A stretch of 7,634 nucleotides of DNA, from the NCBI GenBank assembly GCA_005878415.1, contig VBMM01000013.1, positions 1 through 7,634 of the forward strand, read 5' to 3'. Below the pieces are notes generated by a model that was given only the letters and a program-made list of their open reading frames with translations, was not told the DNA's origin and ran no database searches. Below, one piece after another: positions 1-6,903 of the stretch. Position 1 is the stretch's first letter. Each line of letters opens with the position of its first letter. A program made the translations under genes and the position numbers. The DNA is from Methanobacteriota archaeon. GTDB lineage: Archaea > Thermoplasmatota > Thermoplasmata > RBG-16-68-12.

Positions 1-306
1 GATCAGGACGTAGTTCGTCTCGAACGTCTCGAGGACCTCGGCGAGCTCCCTCGCGTTCAGCGCGATCATGTCCGCCGCGGCGACCTGCGCTCCGTTCGGA
101 CCGAGACCCTGTTCCTGCATGATCTCCTCCGTGCGGACGTAGTCGCGCACGTCGAGCTCGGGCGCGTACTCGAGCGACTCGGCGCCCGGATCGAGGTTCG
201 CGGTGATGCAATCGAAGCCTTGCGAGTTCATCCACACCTGGAAGGCGTAGACCATCGTGGACTTCCCCGAACCGGCGGTGCCGAGGAAGTACAGGTTGCG
301 CGCCAT
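1..306 (-). CDS. GPN-loop GTPase, N-terminal part (truncated by window edge)
   Basis: Translating the minus strand from the ATG at 306 gives 102 codons open to base 1. Visible motifs are a P-loop GTAGSGKST (residues 9-17), NLDPGAE (37-43) with the conserved Asp39, and the diagnostic Gly-Pro-Asn insert in GLGPNGA (67-73, GPN at 69-71). The fragment ends at YVLI, just before the expected DTPGQ (G3) motif. GPN GTPases are dimeric cytosolic GTPases of archaea and eukaryotes; the eukaryotic members help assemble and import RNA polymerase II, and the archaeal role is less clear. I chose 306 because the P-loop normally lies within about ten residues of the start. An in-frame ATG at 336 would add MCGRTLAVLG. 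Neither start has an SD sequence, so the mRNA may be leaderless. The 140-bp gap to the upstream gene (307-446) shows no convincing promoter box. Family assignment is secure. Confidence 0.93.
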   Translation of the reverse strand, partial: MARNLYFLGTAGSGKSTMVYAFQVWMNSQGFDCITANLDPGAESLEYAPELDVRDYVRTEEIMQEQGLGPNGAQVAAADMIALNARELAEVLETFETNYVLI

Positions 307-446
307 GCCGAGGACGGCCAACGTCCGGCCGCACATGAAGGTTGCCGCCCATCCGTTCGGCGCGGACGGCGTCCTCAGCAGTGGATCAGGACATTGGAAA
401 TAGTCGCAGTCCGGATGCGAATCGAGCGGGTCGCCGGACCGGTGTT

Positions 447-3212
447 TCAGGCATGGCGGGTGGGGCGGGACCGCTGGGCCCGGGTCATTCGGAGGGGTAC
501 GAGCAGGCAACCGATGGACGCAGCGAGGCTCACAGCTGCGACGGCAATGCCGACGAGGGCTCGGTTCATAAGCGAGCGAGTCACATCGATGGCCGTAAGA
601 GCGTTTCGGTTTGCTTCCTCGGTCTTCTCGTTCGTCTCCGTAATCTGCCTCTGGAGATCGGCCTGAAGCCGACCGAGCATTCGTTCGGCCAAGACGCTAT
701 CCGGGATCACGACAATCGTTCCTTCGGCGAACTGCGGAATCGCGGCCTCCTCTCCCACTGCGACGACCTGGACAACGTAGGGACCGGGTTGCAAATGGGC
801 GGTCACACCGGAATTGAGTTCGATCGTCCACGTCCCGCCGGCCTCGTGGATCGGCTGCCCGGATGCGACCCTCTCCCCCGACGATGGATTCGTGACCGAG
901 TACACCAGCGAAACCCGGTCGTAGGGTTGGCCGAAAAGCGTCGTCCCAACCGAGATCGTCGCATCGTATCCGGAAGCAATCTCGCCCGGATCCGCCACCT
1001 GCGTCATCGCCGGAGCCAGGGTCACCGTGGGCACACGCGGGACCAAGAGGCCATCCCAGTGATCCGCTGAGTACGGATATGCGTCGAACCGATGGAGGGT
1101 CGTCTCGCGGGCGCCGACGTCGACGGCCTCCAAGAAGGCTGGGCCATTGCTCGCGAGGAAATGTCCCCCTGAATAGCCGGTTTCCCCAATCACCCGAGTC
1201 GTTGATGAGGAGAACCTGTCGAGGGAAGCCCACCGCGCGGCGGCATCGGATGGGGTGATCATCGCACCCATCCCCGGCGGGACCTCGTTTGCAGACTTCA
1301 GGGCGGCGAGAGCGTCCCGTAACAGGGGCAAGCTAGGACCCCGAGTAAGATCCAACAGGACCTTGCCATCCCTCTGCGCGGTCGTGGCATGGTACCTGGC
1401 AAGGTTGTCCTTCGCGACGACTTGGACCATCGCCTCCTCGACTTCCCAGGGGACTTTGGGGAAGAGATCCGCCTCTGCCGCGATCGTCCCCGGCTCAAGC
1501 TGCCAGAAGTCCAGGTAGACATCGAGCGTCGTCGGGCCCGTGACCTTCGCGCCCTTGAAGAGGCTCAGGAACCTCACGACGTCGGGTGAGGCCGCCCTCG
1601 GGTCTCCGGGCTCGTCGCCGATGTCGCCGGACGGAATGGGCTGTCCCGTGATTCCGTTGATCGCGCCATCCCCGAAAGACTCGTTGTAACTCCGGTAGTA
1701 TCGGGACAGCAGGTACATCACGTCGGCCATGGACATGGCGGCGCCGGTATGCCACGTCCCGAGCGTGAGGTCCCAAGAGACCTTGCTGACTGCTGTGACT
1801 TGCGTTCCAACGGCCTGCCAGTCGAGGCGGCTTGCGTTGAACCAGACCGCGTCCGAGGGGACGCTGAGAGGCGGCTCGCCGTAGCCTCCGGAAGTCGTTA
1901 CGCGGAACGCACCTCGTACCGGAATGTAGGTGCCGTTATGGGGGTGAGTCGTGACGCCAGGATCCGCCATCGCCCCGAGCTGGGCCCTGTCGTAGGGCCA
2001 CCAGAAGCCTCGGACCGGGTTCCAGTGTGAAACCCAGCCGAGCGACTGACCGATTCGGAGCTGTCCGCCCGGCGAAGCGAACCGAGCGGATCGGACAGCG
2101 AAAGGTGACAGAGGGCCCTCCCCCAGATCGTAGGCGAACGTGAGCGTTTTCGCACCCACGAACGTCCGCTGCACCGAAACAGTGGGGATCCGAATGGATT
2201 CTCGCATGGCCAAGCTGCTGGCCGTGCGAACAAGCAGCTCCCGCTCTCCGAGATCGCGATAGTGACCCTTCTCCAGCCGCAACGCGGCGTCGACGAGCAA
2301 ATCGTCATGCTCAAATGGCCAACACGCGCCAGGACAGAACACGCTGTAACTGTAATAAGGGATGAAGACGCGGGCAAAGTACGCATCATCCCAGCGAACG
2401 ATTCCGCCAGTCGCGGGGATTCGTTCGGTGTAAATGTGCCACTTGCCGAGGTTCGGAGGGCCGAAGTACACGATGTCGAAGGCGATGGGTTGATCAAAGT
2501 AATCTCGGACCACCGTTAATCCAACGCGTTCCAGTTGGTCGGCGACGTAGTTGCCGACGTCTAGCCGGTAGTCTTCGGGATGAATGATGAAATGGACCGT
2601 CAGGGGAGCGCCGTTGTAGTGCCACTTCCCGTCGGCTCCGAACGTCATTCCTGGGACCTTGTCGAGGGCGGCGAAAATCGCGTCCCGGGCCCGCTCCTCG
2701 TTGTAGCCGTACGTATGCTCGAGGGCTTGGAAAAACAGGACTTGACGCTGGTATTCCGGGGAAAGAGGATGGACAGGCGATCTCACCGCCACGGCGTGGC
2801 CGCCGAGGATCTGCTCGGCGATGAAGTCCCGATCGACGAGCCACTGAACCGCCTGGCGGACTTCGGCGATCGCGAACGGGTTGTATCCACCCACCGAAGG
2901 ATCATTCTGGACCGGATCGAGATACAGGTCGTCCACGTCCCCCGTCGCAACGATGGTCTGGACATTCGGGTCCCCAAACGCGGCGTCGATGTCGCCGCCT
3001 CGGAGGCTGCCCATGTAAAGCTGCATCGTTCCCGCGGAGACCTCCGCCAAGCTTCCTCCTTCGACGAAGATCGCCTCGTCGACGAACTGCCCGACAGGTG
3101 GCTGGGCGAGAGTTCTTCCTGAAAATACGACGAAGGAGGCGAGGAGGAGCGTAGCGACTGTCGAGACCGTGGGCAACCTTCTCCGCCTACGCCTCGATGT
3201 CGTCGAACGCAT
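447..3212 (-). CDS. Membrane-anchored ABC solute-binding protein, family 5 (SBP_bac_5-like), permuted
   Basis: This 921-residue protein probably binds peptides or another organic solute outside the cell for an ABC importer. Residues 6-13 are Arg-rich and about 15-35 are hydrophobic, giving an export signal. Residues 43-150 match the second lobe of SBP_bac_5 proteins: VDEAIF, GGDIDAAF, then NPFAIAEVRQAVQWLVDRDF, then LGGHAVAVRSPVHP. YNEERARDAI (170-179) fits the following YDPEKARALL-type motif. The first-lobe motifs come later: WHTGAAMSMADVMY (487-500) corresponds to the usual WHDGTPFTAEDVVF, and SNGPAFLEAVDVG (688-700) to the GTGPY-type segment. About 728-836 is beta-rich and Ig-like, 838-880 a coiled coil, and 885-907 a membrane helix with a basic tail. 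Cys293 and Cys297 are close enough to pair. The usual family length is 500-600 residues. A weak GAGGG lies 10 nt before the ATG. No permease or ATPase gene is in the window, and the substrate cannot be read from the sequence. Confidence 0.85.
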   Translation of the reverse strand: MRSTTSRRRRRRLPTVSTVATLLLASFVVFSGRTLAQPPVGQFVDEAIFVEGGSLAEVSAGTMQLYMGSLRGGDIDAAFGDPNVQTIVATGDVDDLYLDPVQNDPSVGGYNPFAIAEVRQAVQWLVDRDFIAEQILGGHAVAVRSPVHPLSPEYQRQVLFFQALEHTYGYNEERARDAIFAALDKVPGMTFGADGKWHYNGAPLTVHFIIHPEDYRLDVGNYVADQLERVGLTVVRDYFDQPIAFDIVYFGPPNLGKWHIYTERIPATGGIVRWDDAYFARVFIPYYSYSVFCPGACWPFEHDDLLVDAALRLEKGHYRDLGERELLVRTASSLAMRESIRIPTVSVQRTFVGAKTLTFAYDLGEGPLSPFAVRSARFASPGGQLRIGQSLGWVSHWNPVRGFWWPYDRAQLGAMADPGVTTHPHNGTYIPVRGAFRVTTSGGYGEPPLSVPSDAVWFNASRLDWQAVGTQVTAVSKVSWDLTLGTWHTGAAMSMADVMYLLSRYYRSYNESFGDGAINGITGQPIPSGDIGDEPGDPRAASPDVVRFLSLFKGAKVTGPTTLDVYLDFWQLEPGTIAAEADLFPKVPWEVEEAMVQVVAKDNLARYHATTAQRDGKVLLDLTRGPSLPLLRDALAALKSANEVPPGMGAMITPSDAAARWASLDRFSSSTTRVIGETGYSGGHFLASNGPAFLEAVDVGARETTLHRFDAYPYSADHWDGLLVPRVPTVTLAPAMTQVADPGEIASGYDATISVGTTLFGQPYDRVSLVYSVTNPSSGERVASGQPIHEAGGTWTIELNSGVTAHLQPGPYVVQVVAVGEEAAIPQFAEGTIVVIPDSVLAERMLGRLQADLQRQITETNEKTEEANRNALTAIDVTRSLMNRALVGIAVAAVSLAASIGCLLVPLRMTRAQRSRPTRHA

Positions 3213-3266
3213 CTCGAAACCGCCCTCTACATGCGGCGCGTTAACGAAGGGCCAGTCTCCACATAA

Positions 3267-3285
3267 TCCTTCGTCGAACGAAGGA
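3267..3285. promoter_or_regulatory. Perfect inverted repeat in divergent intergenic region, possible operator
   Basis: TCCTTCGT (3267-3274), CGA, ACGAAGGA (3278-3285) is an 8-bp perfect dyad with a 3-nt centre. It lies 55 bp upstream of the solute-binding protein start and about 110 bp upstream of the DUF1801 start. A further ACGAAGG copy sits at 3244-3250, next to the palindrome CGTTAACG (3239-3246). A dyad between divergent genes suits a dimeric regulator, but a small hairpin is equally possible. Confidence 0.4.
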
Positions 3286-3363
3286 CGGACCGATCGACGG
3301 ATGGGGTGGCACTCACGGATGAGTCTCTCCTCGATGCGGCAACAAAGGCGGGCAGAGCAGAAT

Positions 3364-3371
3364 CCTTAAAG
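3364..3371 (+). promoter_or_regulatory. TATA-like box for the first DUF1801 gene
   Basis: CCTTAAAG is preceded by the purine-rich stretch AGCAGAAT. Its centre is about 28 bases upstream of the ATG at 3396. That is the spacing expected for an archaeal TATA box when transcription starts at or next to the start codon (leaderless). No SD sequence precedes that ATG. The box supports 3396 over the in-frame GTG at 3306, which lies upstream of it. This is a single short match, so confidence is limited. Confidence 0.35.
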
Positions 3372-3395
3372 AGGCCGGCGCCCCGTTGGTCGGCG

Positions 3396-3773
3396 ATGGC
3401 GCCAACGCGGAGCACCGCCCCGAAGACGGTCGACGAATACATGGCGCGGGTCCCGGCCAAATTCCGGACTGCCCTGCAGCGGCTGCGCAAGACCATCAAA
3501 GCCGCCGCTCCCGACGCGGAAGAGGTCATCAGCTACCAGATGCCCGCCTTCCGACAAGACGGCATGCTCGTCTACTATGCCGCGTTCAAGGACCACTGCA
3601 GCCTCTTCGTGGCGAGCGACCAAGTCCGCCGCCAGTTTGCTGCCGATTTGAAGCCGTTCGAGACCGGGAAAGGGACCCTCCAATTCACGCCGGACCAACC
3701 TCTACCCGACGAGCTCGTCACACGAATCGTGAAGGTACGCGTGGCCGAGAACGCCGCCCGTCAATCCAAGTAG
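3396..3773 (+). CDS. DUF1801 (YdhG-like) protein
   Basis: This is a 125-residue cytosolic protein with the DUF1801 pattern over nearly its full length: TVDEYMARVP (11-20), LRKTIKAAAPDAEEVISY (30-47) with QMPAF (48-52), YAAFKDHCSLF (61-71), and the C-terminal GKGTLQFTPDQPLPDELV (91-108) followed by an Arg/Val-rich helix. Bacillus subtilis YdhG (Fra) in this family has been described as a frataxin-like iron chaperone. Most members are uncharacterised, so that role should not be assumed here. The reading frame extends upstream to a GTG at 3306, but those 30 residues match nothing in the family, whereas 3396 gives the normal length and sits after a TATA-like box. The gene is divergent from the solute-binding protein and is followed by a second DUF1801 gene 191 bp downstream. 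Confidence 0.82.
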   Translation: MAPTRSTAPKTVDEYMARVPAKFRTALQRLRKTIKAAAPDAEEVISYQMPAFRQDGMLVYYAAFKDHCSLFVASDQVRRQFAADLKPFETGKGTLQFTPDQPLPDELVTRIVKVRVAENAARQSK

Positions 3774-3840
3774 GATGCCGAATCGCCCGATGGTTCGAGA
3801 TAAGCGGCTTGGATTCGACCCGGTTTGGGGCGGCCGAAGC

Positions 3841-3880
3841 CTCGGACAGGGCGACGGGGCGGGCCCCGAGCCCGACCGAG
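3841..3880 (+). other. GC-rich stem-loop between the two DUF1801 genes, possible terminator
   Basis: Three nested stems are visible: CTCGG/CCGAG (3841-3845 with 3876-3880), GGGC/GCCC (3849-3852 with 3870-3873) and CGGGG/CCCCG (3855-3859 with 3864-3868). They are separated by small internal loops and closed by the tetraloop CGGG, giving 14 base pairs in 40 nt. AAG (3837-3839) can also pair with CTT (3883-3885). The structure begins 68 nt after the first DUF1801 stop codon. It lacks a long T tract, so it is not a classical terminator; an RNA stability element is an alternative. Confidence 0.4.
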
Positions 3881-3897
3881 TTCTTGCGATGAGTAAT

Positions 3898-3914
3898 GGG
3901 TACCGTTAATACCC
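3898..3914 (+). promoter_or_regulatory. Short dyad over AT-rich core upstream of second DUF1801 gene
   Basis: GGGTA (3898-3902) and TACCC (3910-3914) flank CCGTTAA. The AT-rich centre GTTAATAC is the most TATA-like stretch upstream of the gene at 3965. It would place a transcript start near 3935 and a leader of about 30 nt carrying the SD at 3954-3960. The dyad could be an operator over the promoter. The evidence is position and composition only. Confidence 0.25.
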
Positions 3915-3953
3915 GGTGAAGACTTTGCTTCAGCGACAGTCAATCACTATTTC

Positions 3954-3960
3954 GGGAGGT
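3954..3960 (+). promoter_or_regulatory. Strong Shine-Dalgarno for second DUF1801 gene
   Basis: GGGAGGT lies 4 nt before the ATG at 3965 and closely matches the anti-SD end of archaeal 16S rRNA. It fixes the start at 3965 and contrasts with the SD-less start of the preceding paralogue. Confidence 0.7.
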
Positions 3961-3964
3961 TTCT

Positions 3965-4450
3965 ATGAGTCCGGAGAAGGACACCCAAAGGTCCGCCAAG
4001 AGCACCACCACGTCCAACAAGAAGTTCCAGGGATTCACGGACGAGGAACGAGCCGCGATGAAGGATCACGTCCAAGAGTGGAAGACGTCCGCGAGCCGCG
4101 GCTCGCGCGCGGACAAGGCGGACGGGGAAAGCGCCGTGCTCGCGAAGATCGCCGAGATGCGGGAGCCGGATCGCGCTATGGCCAAGCGGCTCCATACGAT
4201 CATCAAAGCCAGCGCGCCAGCCCTCTCGCCGAGAACCTGGTACGGGATGCCCGCGTACGCGAAGGACGGCGAGGTCGTCTGCTTCTTCCAACCCGCGCAG
4301 AAGTTCAAGACGAGGTACGCGACGTTCGGTTTCAGCGACACGGCGAACCTCGACGAAGGCGCCATGTGGCCGGTCGCCTTCGCGCTGAAGGAGTTGACTG
4401 CCACCGAAGAGGCAAAGATCAGCGCGCTCGTGAAGAAAGCGGTGAGCTGA
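3965..4450 (+). CDS. DUF1801 protein with N-terminal extension
   Basis: This 161-residue protein begins with a polar Ser/Thr/Lys-rich stretch (4-20). A helical segment starting FTDEERAAMKDHVQEWK (24-40) follows, then a basic linker. The DUF1801 core comprises LHTIIKASAPALSP (76-89), TWYGMPAYAKDGEVVCFF (91-108), KFKTRYATFGFSD (113-125), EGAMWPVAF (131-139) and a C-terminal helix. Key family elements (IKA.AP, Y.MPA, DG..V) are shared with the gene at 3396, so the two are distant tandem paralogues. The subfamily with the FTDEERAAMK opening resembles proteins I associate with Actinobacteria and soil organisms, so transfer is plausible but unproven. The function is unknown; a role in binding a small ligand or iron is a family-level guess. 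The gene has its own SD and spacing, so independent expression is likely. It ends convergent to the gene at 4585, with a 134-bp gap (4451-4584) holding no clear structure. Confidence 0.82.
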   Translation: MSPEKDTQRSAKSTTTSNKKFQGFTDEERAAMKDHVQEWKTSASRGSRADKADGESAVLAKIAEMREPDRAMAKRLHTIIKASAPALSPRTWYGMPAYAKDGEVVCFFQPAQKFKTRYATFGFSDTANLDEGAMWPVAFALKELTATEEAKISALVKKAVS

Positions 4451-4584
4451 GGACTGATATCTTCCGGATCCGAGGAGGCGTGGTGACTCAAATCCTTGGT
4501 CCAAAAATGATCTACGGGCCTGAAAGGATTCGTAGCACAGCACACGTCTTCCTCCCCAATCCGCATTCTTGGCGTTGAGACGAA

Positions 4585-6900
4585 CTAGTCAACAAAGGAT
4601 GTGAAGGTACCCGCAAGGTCTCCATGCTTTGATTTGACGGAGAGCCAGAATTCCTTGTTCTCGGGATCTCCGGGTCGGAAGAGGTGATCGTACTTTATCC
4701 TGTCCTCGTCCGGCGGGAGTCGCTCGACGCAGTGAACTGAGAATTCGCGGAGCTGTCGAGCTGTTGCAAGGTGGGGGCTCAGGACGACATAGAGAAGAGC
4801 CAGCTTCTCAATCTCCTTGAGTTCATGTCTCCGCTCTCTCGAAGCATCCTTGAGTTGCTGCAGAGCGATGATAACCTTGTCGCCGTTATTCAAGGCAGGA
4901 ATCTCGAACTCGTTTCCGTGGGGGACGCGACTGAGCACATCCGAACCCTTGGGGCGCTTCGCGATCCTCTCCTTCATCTCAGTCAAGCTCGAGGCCGAGC
5001 TCCCGGCCAAGATGAACGTGTTGGAACGCGTTCCGGAATGGCTGGGTTCCAAAGCGGTCAGCAAAGTTTCGAACGGCCAAGAATCGCCCGGACGCGCGTC
5101 GATTTCGTCCACGAAGCACAGACACGGCCTCCCGCTAGGCGTAACCTTCGCGATCTTCGAACGAAAAGTGGCCTCGTCCGACTCCGCCAGGTTCATCTCT
5201 CGATATTCGACGTTCCCCCCAAGCGAAGCCGCCACCTGGCGCACAAAGTAAGTCTTTCCCGTTCCGGGGGGTCCCCAGATCAGATAGTTCTCCTGTTGAC
5301 GAAATGAAGCCGAAAGGCTGTTTGTTATCCTGAGCCTTAGATCCTTGAGCGGGTTTCGATCCTTCTGGTCGAACCTTTTGTAGCCCCCAATGACGCCGAA
5401 ATCCGAAAGGTCAACCTTCTCCAGCTGCGCGATCAGTGCCGCAGCCTGTTGCAGTTCGTCACCCGCTTTTCTTCCTTCGAGACCCACCCTCCTCGTCAGC
5501 GAGGCGAAGCGGGGATCCGAGCGAATATTCTCGAACCAGAATTCCGACCTGAGCTCAGTCAAGAGCGCCGAACGTCCCTGGTACGCCTTCTCCAACCATT
5601 CGAACGCGGTTTCTTTCTGTCCCAGGATCGAGTGCAAGGCAGCAATGTGGGCTGCGGCGGCTTCCAGGTTCGATACCTTTTCGGCCTCCCGCAGGATCTC
5701 CCTGGCTTCGTTTGTATCGCCGCAATGCACGTATGCATAGGCCAAGTCAACCTTGTAGAGCGGAGAAGCAGACCCTCTCAGGGATGCAGACCTCTGAAGC
5801 TCCTCGATCCCTTGGTCACAAAGGCCCATTTGAACCAGAGTCATGCCTAAGTTGTGATGCGCGTCGGCGTGGTTCACGTCGATATCAATCGCCTTGCGAA
5901 AGTAGGGAACGGCCTCGTCGAATCGATGCGCGTAGTACATCACAGTTCCCACTTCGTAGTTTACCTGGGGTGACAGAGGGTCAAGCTCTAATGCATGTAT
6001 TGTCTGCAATACTGCCTCGTCGAACCGCAGCTGATTCAGTAGAAGGTGCGCATATCGCCAGTAGGCCTTGGCGTAGCTCGGGTTGACCTCTATCGCCCTC
6101 CTGATTTCAGCCTCCGCTCCCGACAGGTTCCATTCAAACTGAAGCACCTTCGCAAGCGAGGTGTGGGCTTCGGCGAGGGTATCATCCAGCGCGATCGCCC
6201 TGAGCGCGTACTGCTTTGCCCTGGAAGACACCTCCTTGGAGGGGAGGGAACCCGCGAACGCTTGACCGGCATAAACACTGCTCAGGGCGGCATGTGGCAA
6301 AGGAGAGTCGGGTTCTATCTCGATGGCTTGCTCGAAGTACTCGATCGCCTGCTTGAGGTCCTCGGCCCTAGCGGTCGACTTGTAGTAGTGGTAACGGCCC
6401 TTCAGGTAGAGCGAGTAGGCGTCGGCTCCCTCGGCTGTCCCTTCAGGCGCTCGTCTATCCACCGCGGCTAGCTGGACCTTCAGTGCCGCCGCCACGCGCT
6501 TCGCGATGTCGCTCTGAATCTCAAGGACGTCCTTGACATCCCTGTCATAGGTCTTCGCCCACAAGTGCTCCTCGCTCTGTGCATCGATGAGCTGCACTGT
6601 GACACGCAACTTGTTCTGCCCCTTTCGGACGCTGCCCTCCAAGACAGTCCCGACTTCGAGATCTCGCGCGATTTCCGCGATGCGTACGTTTTCCTTCTTG
6701 AACCTCATCACAGAGGTCCTCGCAATTACGCGGAGGTCGCGCGTTCGTGATACTGTCGTAATTAGCTCCTCCGTGAGTCCGTCCGCAAAGTACTCATCTT
6801 GCGGGTCCGGACTAAGGTTCACGAGGGGCAGGATGGCTATTCGTCTCCTGTCGCGCTTTTTGACCGGCCTTCGCTCCGCAAGCGACAACGACGGCACCAT
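4585..6900 (-). CDS. TolB/FlgO-like domain - TPR array - AAA+ ATPase fusion protein
   Basis: This 771-residue protein has no signal peptide or membrane helix, so it is probably cytosolic. Residues 20-145 form the TolB/FlgO-like domain often seen beside TPRs in signalling proteins: IAILPLVNLSPDPQDEYFAD (21-40), GLTEELI, then ARTSVMRFK, VLEGSVRK and LIDAQSEEHLWAKTYDR. About 160-440 holds seven or eight TPRs; a typical one ends FDEAVPYFRKAIDID. SDPRFASLTRRVGL (461-474) is the usual C-terminal end of such proteins. Here it continues into an AAA+ module at about 500-771: Walker A GPPGTGKT (543-550), Walker B CLCFVDEID (593-601), a sensor-1 strand FILAGSSA (629-636) with Ser where Asn/Thr is common, a candidate arginine finger in DVLSRVP (Arg658) and a sensor-2 candidate TARQLREF (Arg716). 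The order suggests ligand or partner sensing coupled to ATP-driven remodelling. It starts 3 nt after the small ORF at 6904-7038, without its own SD, so translation is probably coupled. The AAA+ half is less GC-rich than its neighbours. Confidence 0.88.
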   Translation of the reverse strand: MVPSLSLAERRPVKKRDRRRIAILPLVNLSPDPQDEYFADGLTEELITTVSRTRDLRVIARTSVMRFKKENVRIAEIARDLEVGTVLEGSVRKGQNKLRVTVQLIDAQSEEHLWAKTYDRDVKDVLEIQSDIAKRVAAALKVQLAAVDRRAPEGTAEGADAYSLYLKGRYHYYKSTARAEDLKQAIEYFEQAIEIEPDSPLPHAALSSVYAGQAFAGSLPSKEVSSRAKQYALRAIALDDTLAEAHTSLAKVLQFEWNLSGAEAEIRRAIEVNPSYAKAYWRYAHLLLNQLRFDEAVLQTIHALELDPLSPQVNYEVGTVMYYAHRFDEAVPYFRKAIDIDVNHADAHHNLGMTLVQMGLCDQGIEELQRSASLRGSASPLYKVDLAYAYVHCGDTNEAREILREAEKVSNLEAAAAHIAALHSILGQKETAFEWLEKAYQGRSALLTELRSEFWFENIRSDPRFASLTRRVGLEGRKAGDELQQAAALIAQLEKVDLSDFGVIGGYKRFDQKDRNPLKDLRLRITNSLSASFRQQENYLIWGPPGTGKTYFVRQVAASLGGNVEYREMNLAESDEATFRSKIAKVTPSGRPCLCFVDEIDARPGDSWPFETLLTALEPSHSGTRSNTFILAGSSASSLTEMKERIAKRPKGSDVLSRVPHGNEFEIPALNNGDKVIIALQQLKDASRERRHELKEIEKLALLYVVLSPHLATARQLREFSVHCVERLPPDEDRIKYDHLFRPGDPENKEFWLSVKSKHGDLAGTFTSFVD

Positions 6901-6903
6901 CAG

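Noticed and set aside
307..336. In-frame ATG at 336 for the GPN GTPase
   Set aside because: It would place ten extra residues before the P-loop region, longer than usual for the family, and has no SD. The start at 306 fits better, but the choice is not certain.
342..1070. 242-codon open frame on the plus strand
   Set aside because: It lies opposite the solute-binding protein gene, is Arg/Gly/His-rich with no recognisable motif, and is an antisense by-product of GC-rich coding DNA. The same applies to the open frames at 1898-2497 and 2580-3122.
3306..3395. GTG start at 3306 extending the first DUF1801 protein by 30 residues
   Set aside because: The extra residues match nothing in the family, there is no SD, and a TATA-like box lies between the GTG and the preferred ATG at 3396.
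3947..4543. 198-codon open frame on the minus strand
   Set aside because: It is antisense to the clear DUF1801 gene at 3965-4450, with an Arg/Leu/Gly-rich composition and no family motif. The overlapping minus frame 4066-4566 and plus frame 3916-4578 are rejected for the same reason.
4451..4584. Possible terminator or small gene in the convergent gap
   Set aside because: Only a short CGGATCCG palindrome and no stable stem with a T tract are visible. The open frames crossing the gap are extensions of antisense frames.
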